Shown piece by piece: positions 8,321 to 12,969 of a DNA stretch of 12,969 nucleotides (positions are counted from its first letter, which is position 1; every line of letters starts with the position of its first letter). A program made the translations under genes and the position numbers. The stretch lies in the NCBI GenBank assembly GCA_002412935.1, contig DHWA01000031.1, positions 1-12,969 on the forward strand, read 5' to 3'. The notes beneath the pieces are model-generated. The model worked only from the letters and a program-made list of their open reading frames with translations, was not told the origin of the DNA and ran no database searches. This stretch comes from Patescibacteria group bacterium UBA5194 (GTDB lineage: Bacteria > Patescibacteriota > Gracilibacteria > BD1-5 > UBA6164).

Positions 8321-9349
8321 TTATTTAAAATCCTCAAAGAAAAAATCTTTTAGTTTTGTAATTATATTCTCATTTTTAAGTAAAATTCAAGTCTCTTTAT
8401 TTTTATCTAAACTTGAAGTTGAAAAATTAACACTTCATAGATAAGCATAAGTTCAATCTACAAGTATTATTTTCCCATGTTCAGTATATTTATCTAATAT
8501 TTTAACATCAAATCATAAACTTTTAAATTCATCTGTATTTTCGTTTTTCTTATCTGTTATAATCTTTATATCAAGTCATTCATCAAGTTTATTTTCTAAA
8601 ATCGATTGTAATCATATATCATTAAAATAAGGAAAATAAATCAAAATTTCTTTTTTAGCATTTTTAAGTAAAAACTCTATTTTTTCTCTTGAATAAAATG
8701 GTGATAATACAAAATTATCATCATAAATAAAGTTTTTGTCTTTTTTAAAATCAAAAACAAAATTGGCTAATATTTTTTCTAAAATCAACTTATCTTTTAT
8801 AAAAAGCATAAAATCTCTATTTTTTGTAAACATAGAATAACTAAAATTTCAAGTGGAAAGCAATAATTCATCATCAATAATAAAAAATTTTGAGTGATTT
8901 AAAGCATAATCACTAGAATCTGACCAAATTACATCTATTTTATTTTTTATAAATTCATCATAAGTTTTTTTGTTTATATTATTTGCCATATAGACATTTT
9001 TCTCCATCTCAACTTTAACATCAATTCATCTTTTTTTAGCTTTAATAAGTGCACTTCTTATCTCTTTTTCAGTAAATATGTAAGCTTCAATATAAACCCT
9101 ATTTTTAGCATTTCCTATTTTTTGCACTATAGTTTTAAGTAGATTTTTATCAGGAGTTTTATAGATTTCTAAACTCTCAAGTTTTCTTATCTTTTCAAAA
9201 GAAAAATTTGAAACTTTATTTTTTGTTTCATTTATATTTAGTACTTCTTTTTTGTTTTCATTATGAAACAAAAAATACTCTTTAGAATTAAAAAAACTAA
9301 AAAGTATAAATAATAAAATGATTATGATTGAGTTTAAATATTTTTTCAT
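8321..9349 (-). CDS. Membrane-anchored phospholipase D-family protein with two HKD motifs
   Basis: 342 residues with eight TGA codons read as Gly; the stop is TAA. A hydrophobic segment at residues 5-21 anchors or exports the protein. Two PLD-like domains follow. The first contains NHSKFFIIDDELLLSTGNFS with H152, K154 and D159. The second contains EHGKIILVDGTYAYLGSVNF with H291, K293 and D298. Both HxKxxxxD motifs are intact, so the enzyme should be active through a phosphohistidine intermediate. Members of this fold include cardiolipin synthases, phospholipases and endonucleases. The single N-terminal anchor and small size do not separate these; classical cardiolipin synthase usually has two membrane segments and is longer. 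It begins 18 bp after the dnaJ stop, in the same direction, so it may be cotranscribed with dnaJ. Outward location is an inference from the anchor. Confidence 0.88.
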
Positions 9350-9367
9350 TAATATAATATATTTAAT

Positions 9368-10471
9368 TTAAAACAACTTATCAAAAATCCCTTTTCCTCA
9401 AACCTTTAGATTTTTTTCTTTTGCTATTTCTTCATATAATTCTCTTTCTTTTGAAGAAAGTTTTTTAGGTATTTTTATATCTAGGTTTACAAATAAATCT
9501 CATTTACTATCTCTATCAATAAATTTTACTCAATCTCAAGCAAGTTTAATAACTGTTCAAACTTGTGTTCAAGCTGATATTTTTATGGTTCTTTTTCATA
9601 TAATTGGTATAATAACTTCTTTATCACATCCTAAAATAGCTTCAATAACATCAAGTTCTAGATCATAATATAAATCTTCTCCATCTCTTTTTAATCATTT
9701 TTCTTCTAAAGATACTTTGAATTTTACATATAAATCTCATTTTGTTTTTGTATTTATACCATCATTTCACTCTGAAGTCATCTTAATTATCATACCATGA
9801 TCTATTCAAGCTGGTATTTTAATTTCAAGTTCTACACTCTTTTTTATTCTTTTTTTTCATTTACAAGTTCAGCAAAGATGCTCTAAAGATTCTCAAGCTC
9901 ATTCACATTTTTCACAAACTCATGTATGTTCTATAACTCAAAAAACACTTTGTTGTCTATACTTTACATAACCAGTTCCGTGACAATCGCTACAAGTTTT
10001 TTTACCACTTCAACCTTCTGCCTTACAATCAACACAATCTTCCATTCTTTCGAATTTTATTTTTTGTATTGATCAATAGATACTAGTTTCCAAATCAATT
10101 TTCAAAATATATTCTAAATCCTCTCATCTAAATGATGTTTGTTTTTTTCTTGTTCTTCATCCACTAAATCATTCACCTTGATTAAAAAATGAATTAAAAA
10201 TGTCTGAAATATCAAAATCTCCAGAAAAACCTCCTCATCAAAAACCACTATTTCAAACTGTTCAATATGTATCATATTGTTGTTTTTTACCAGAATCACT
10301 TAGTACACTATATGCTTCATTTATCTCTTTAAATTTATTTTCAGCTTCTTTATCTCATCCATTTCTATCAGGATGGCATTGCATAGCAAGTTTTCTATAA
10401 GCTCTCTTAATCTCATCATCAGTTGCTTGTTTTTCTACTCAAAGTGAGTTGTAGTAATCTTTGTTTGACAT
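9368..10471 (-). CDS. dnaJ: Chaperone protein DnaJ
   Basis: 367 residues with about 28 TGA codons read as Gly; the stop is TAA. DnaJ stimulates the DnaK ATPase and delivers unfolded proteins. The J domain spans residues 1-70 with the HPD motif at 33-35. A Gly/Phe-rich linker (about 75-110) has many glycines encoded by TGA. The zinc-binding domain has four CxxC pairs: C146/C149, C160/C163, C186/C189 and C200/C203. The first repeat is degenerate after its cysteines (CVDCKAEGG), while the others keep CHGTG, CEGAG and CKGKK. The C-terminal substrate-binding domains include KIPAGIDHG, KGDLYVKFKV and KGDLFVNLDI. This is a complete class A DnaJ of normal length. No dnaK or grpE is adjacent. A TATAAT box 11 nt before ATG suggests a very short leader. 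Confidence 0.97.
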
Positions 10472-10487
10472 AAATTAATTTAATTAT

Positions 10488-10528
10488 AAAAAAACTGAAA
10501 ACCAAGATTCATCTCAGCTTTCAGTTTT
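10488..10528 (-). terminator. Terminator after tRNA-Trp
   Basis: Read leftward, a stem formed by 10519-10528 and 10491-10500 (10-bp perfect inverted repeat with CTGAAA and TTTCAG, 18-nt loop) runs into seven T at 10494-10488. It lies 14 bp after the 3' end of tRNA-Trp and 17 bp before the dnaJ start. It therefore probably ends the tRNA transcript and separates it from dnaJ. Confidence 0.6.
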
Positions 10529-10541
10529 ATAAAATTCTAAA

Positions 10542-10616
10542 TGGCACCCCCACTAGGAGTCGAACCTAGCATACAGGATTTGGAGTCCTGCGTTATAGCC
10601 GATTAACTATGGAGGT
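10542..10616 (-). tRNA. tRNA-Trp (anticodon CCA)
   Basis: A 75-nt cloverleaf including an encoded 3' CCA. Acceptor arms ACCTCCA and TGGGGGT pair with one T-G wobble. The D stem is GTTA/TAAC, the anticodon stem CAGGA/TCCTG with loop CTCCAAA, and the T stem CTAGG/CCTAG with loop TTCGACT. Base pair A1-U72 and discriminator G73 match the bacterial TrpRS identity pattern. The CCA anticodon reads UGG only, which agrees with UGA being assigned to Gly in this organism. A terminator lies just downstream and a 91-bp inverted repeat just upstream. Confidence 0.97.
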
Positions 10617-10633
10617 AAAAATAATGAAAAAAT

Positions 10634-10724
10634 TGTCATTCTGAGCTTAAGCGAAGAATCCCTTATGCATTGTTTAGTGTATTTATCCAGGTTAAAGGGA
10701 TACTTCGTTACACTCAGTATGACA
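10634..10724. repeat. 91-bp inverted-repeat element, copy 2
   Basis: This has the same architecture and length as the element at 1178-1268. The left end is TGTCATTCTGAG, the right end read inward is TGTCATACTGAGTG, and both arms finish with a GAAGnATCCCTT block around an unrelated loop of about 30 nt. It fills the gap between the end of tsf (10737) and the 5' end of tRNA-Trp (10616) and may act as the tsf transcript end. It contains no coding sequence. Confidence 0.85.
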
Positions 10725-10736
10725 AATAATTATTCA

Positions 10737-11516
10737 CTAAATTGAGAATCTATAAAAAGCTTCTAGTGTATCTTCTCAAATAAAATTTTTAACTTTCAAA
10801 TCTGGGTTTATAACAAAAGCTTGTTCAAGTAATGAAATATCATCTTTAAACTTATTAAGTTTTCATACTAATATATTTTCAAGTACTTGGTCTGGTTTTC
10901 CAACCATTTTTGGATCATTTTTCATTATTTCCATTTGAATAGTTTTTTCTTTTTCTACAGATTCTACACTTATATCTGAAGTAGCTAAAAAATCTGGATT
11001 AGTAGCTGTTACATGCATAGCTACTTGTCTAAGTTTTTCACTATCTGTATCAGATTTCCTTGAAACAATAACTGCAGCTAATTTACCATTTGAATGAACA
11101 TAAGATTCTATTTTATTTCATTCTATTACTTTAGCTTCTTTTATAGTCATATTTTCTCCAAGTTCTAAAACAGATTCATTTTTAGTTTGCTCCATTTCTT
11201 CAATAGTTTTTCCACTTTTCAACATATCCATAAGACGAGATAACAATTTTTGGAATCATTCTGATATTGCTAAGAAATCAGTTTCACAAGTCAATGATAA
11301 TACATAACATTTATTATCTTCACATTCAATTTTTATAAATCATTCTGAAGTTTCTCTATCTGCTTTTTTTGCAGCTTTTGATAAACCTTTTTTTCTTAGT
11401 TCTTCCATTGCTTTTTCCATATCTCAGTCAGTCATAGTAAGAGCGTTCTTACATTCCATCATTCAAACTCAAGTTCTTTCTCTAAGTTCTTTTACTTGTG
11501 CAGCTGTAATTGCCAT
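10737..11516 (-). CDS. tsf: Translation elongation factor Ts
   Basis: 259 residues with eight TGA codons read as Gly; the stop is TAG. EF-Ts exchanges GDP for GTP on EF-Tu. The N-terminal UBA-like domain covers about residues 1-50 (VKELRERTGVGMMECKNAL, then DMEKAMEELRKKGLSKA). The EF-Tu-contacting motif TCETDFLA carries T79, D80 and F81. The core continues with LRQVAMHVTATNPDFL. The C-terminal block KPDQVLENILVGKLNKF plus LLEQAFV is the usual ending. The protein is slightly shorter than E. coli EF-Ts but has all landmark motifs. It lies downstream of rpsB in the usual order, but with a membrane-protein gene inserted between them, 22 bp upstream of tsf. The gene probably shares the rpsB transcript. 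Confidence 0.96.
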
Positions 11517-11538
11517 ATTTTTATAATTAAAAAATAAA

Positions 11539-11868
11539 TTATTTGCCTAAAGCATTGATTTTTTTATCTAATTCATCGATAAAATAAATATTTATTTCAT
11601 TTCATTTATAAGCCTTAAATCAAAAATAAGTGCTGCTAAATAAATACACAATAAAAAAAATTACTAAAATCGATCAATAAAAAAGAAAAAATTTAATTAG
11701 AACTGAAAATACCACATATAATACAAAAAAATATATTCAATATTTTATATTTTTTTTATAAACATCTGTTTTAATTTCATCTATAAAATGTAAAACAATA
11801 GCTAATAATGGGATATAACAAATTGCATTTTTAAAATTATCTCTTTGAGATGTTTCATTTAAATCCAT
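11539..11868 (-). CDS. Small membrane protein, Tic20/DUF4870-like
   Basis: 109 residues with four TGA codons read as Gly; the stop is TAA. Three hydrophobic segments are visible at about residues 14-30 (NAICYIPLLAIVLHFI), 43-62 and 64-83. A short C-terminal part follows with KAYKGNEINIYFIDEL. The motif YIPLL in the first segment, a KA..G after the third and the final amphipathic helix resemble the small DUF4870/Tic20-like membrane family. That match is by eye and only moderately sure, and the function of that family in bacteria is not established. The gene sits between rpsB and tsf, two genes that are normally neighbours, and is codirectional with both. No Shine-Dalgarno sequence precedes the ATG. 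Confidence 0.75.
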
Positions 11869-11897
11869 AAAAAACTTTTAAATGATAAAACGAAGTA

Positions 11898-11922
11898 AAA
11901 CGACAAAATTTTTCTGCCGTTT
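11898..11922 (-). other. Stem-loop after rpsB
   Basis: Read leftward, AAACGGCA and TGTCGTTT form an 8-bp stem (one G-U pair) around a 9-nt loop in the 84-bp gap after rpsB. No clear T tract follows, so it looks more like an mRNA stabiliser, a processing site or a weak attenuator than a full terminator. It could set the ratio of rpsB to the downstream genes. Confidence 0.35.
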
Positions 11923-11952
11923 AATCCTTTATTTATCTTGTCTATTTTTAAT

Positions 11953-12858
11953 TTAAGCAGTTTTTACTTCTTCTTTAACTTCTTTAACTTTTTTTACATC
12001 TTCTTTAACGTCTTTAACTTCTTTAACTTTTTTAATTTCTTCTTTAACGTCTTTAACTTCTTCTTTAACTTCTTCTTTTTTTACTTCCTCAGCAACTTTA
12101 ACTTCTTTCGTTTCTACTTTTGTAAAAGATGATTTATTATCTTCTATTTTTTTTATAACATTTCATTTTGACATACTACCTACAGCAACTGTAAAAATAG
12201 AAGCTTTAATAGCATTAGCTATATAAGCTAATGATTTTGGAGAATTTGTATTAGCAGGAATACAATTTGAAATAACTAAATCATCTCAATTTGTATTTAA
12301 TATAGCTATACATTCTATTCCTAAAGTATTAGCTTCTTTTACTGCTTGACCTTCATAAATTCAATCTACTACAAATATAACATCTGGAAGTCTTTTCATT
12401 TCTTTTAATCATCCGTATGCTCTATCTAATTTATCAAGTTCAAGTAATTTTGCAGCTTTTTCTTTTTTTGTAAAAGTTTCAAACTCACCCATTTCTTGTT
12501 CTTTAAGAATTCTTAAATATGTTGAAATTCTAGCTTTTATAGTTTTAAAATTTGTCAAAAGTCCAGGAATCCATTTTTCAGATACATAGTAACTACCTGT
12601 TTCAGTAGCTAATTTTTGATATATATCTTTACCTTGAATTTTTGTTGCTACGAAAAGTACTTTTTTACCTGATTTTGTTAATTCTGATAATCTTTCTTTA
12701 ACTTCTTCTATTTTTTCAGTAGTTTTAACTAGATTAAATATATGAACTCAATTAGAGTTTCAATAAATATATCTTTTCATTTTTGGATTCCAAAAATTCA
12801 TTTTATTACCAATATGTAATAAATTATCAAACATAGATTTTAATGTTTCTTTTTCCAT
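11953..12858 (-). CDS. rpsB: 30S ribosomal protein S2 with Lys/Glu-rich tail
   Basis: 301 residues with six TGA codons read as Gly; the stop is TAA. S2 is a late-joining 30S subunit protein. The core is recognised by NFWNPKMKRYIYGNSNGVHI near the N-terminus, KKVLFVATK, YVSEKWIPGLLTNFKT, RLPDVIFVVD, EANTLGIECIAILNTN and IPANTNSPKSLAYI. The usual start block, with HFGHQ, is weakened to HIGNKM. A C-terminal extension of about 55 residues (247-301) repeats KEVK, KEEVKDV and VKEEIKK units, and would form a highly charged helix. E. coli S2 is 241 residues, so the tail is an addition. The gene starts a leftward cluster with the small membrane protein and tsf. A candidate promoter lies directly upstream. 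Confidence 0.96.
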
Positions 12859-12969
12859 TTTTAATTTATTATTATAATATAAACAGGTTTTGTCTAAAAA
12901 AGACTTTCCTTTGAAATAATTTTGTTCAAATAAATTATTTATCTGATTCCCAAAATTATTTATTTTTAT
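12859..12969 (-). promoter_or_regulatory. rpsB upstream region with candidate promoter
   Basis: Read leftward, TTTAGA (12898-12893), a 16-bp spacer and TATAAT (12876-12871) form a plausible sigma-70 promoter. The -10 box is only 12 nt before the ATG, so the mRNA leader would be about 5-6 nt. A small palindrome, GTCT/AGAC (12892-12904), overlaps the -35 box and could be a regulator site. The rest, to the window edge, is AT-rich and shows no gene. Confidence 0.45.

Noticed and set aside
11582..11597. 16-bp palindrome AAATAAATATTTATTT in the small membrane-protein gene
   Set aside because: It is low-complexity A/T sequence inside coding DNA, and such palindromes arise readily at this composition.
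11960..12120. Tandem repeat that might be a CRISPR or minisatellite
   Set aside because: The units are irregular 6-12 bp in-frame coding repeats of the S2 tail. There are no spacers and no cas genes.
11938..12132. Plus-strand open frame giving a Phe/Asn-rich 64-residue protein
   Set aside because: It is the antisense shadow of the repetitive Lys/Glu tail of rpsB. GAA/AAA-rich repeats read backwards give TTC/TTT codons.

Overview
The window comes from a bacterium that reads UGA as glycine (translation table 25), which points to the Patescibacteria/CPR lineages Absconditabacteria (SR1) or Gracilibacteria. Under the standard code every gene here except the fragments between TGA codons is broken. 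With UGA=Gly, twelve full-length reading frames appear, and the TGA codons fall on glycines that are conserved in the families (the KorB CPGCG motif, DnaJ zinc-finger glycines, the alanine racemase KSNAYGHG motif). All twelve genes end in TAA (10) or TAG (2), none in TGA. The DNA is very AT-rich, roughly a quarter G+C by eye. A single CGG codon sits where KorB proteins carry Trp (WCPGCG). That fits a proposed CGG-to-Trp reassignment in Absconditabacteria and tilts the assignment towards that phylum.

Layout. Rightward: mltG (149-1129, septal murein transglycosylase) and alr (1319-2479, alanine racemase), two peptidoglycan genes separated by a 91-bp inverted-repeat element. Everything else is leftward. 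From right to left: rpsB (ribosomal protein S2 with a long Lys/Glu tail), a small Tic20/DUF4870-like membrane protein, tsf (EF-Ts), a second 91-bp inverted-repeat element, tRNA-Trp(CCA) with a terminator, dnaJ, and a membrane-anchored phospholipase D-family protein with two HKD motifs. Then come a 912-residue exported protein of unknown function, a 64-residue single-pass membrane protein, korA (fused gamma-alpha) and korB of a 2-oxoacid:ferredoxin oxidoreductase, and a 138-residue acidic protein of unknown function. The last of these ends 2 bp from the end of alr, on the opposite strand.

How it fits together. The window mixes housekeeping translation and chaperone genes (rpsB, tsf, dnaJ, tRNA-Trp), cell-wall synthesis (mltG, alr), ferredoxin-linked anaerobic energy metabolism (korAB), and likely surface or secreted proteins (the PLD protein, the 912-residue protein, small membrane proteins). 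No start codon is preceded by a convincing Shine-Dalgarno sequence. At rpsB and dnaJ a TATAAT box lies only 11-12 nt before ATG, which suggests near-leaderless mRNAs. I see no CRISPR array, insertion sequence, integrase or prophage gene. There is no gene-free stretch longer than 300 bp; the longest gap, between mltG and alr, is 189 bp.
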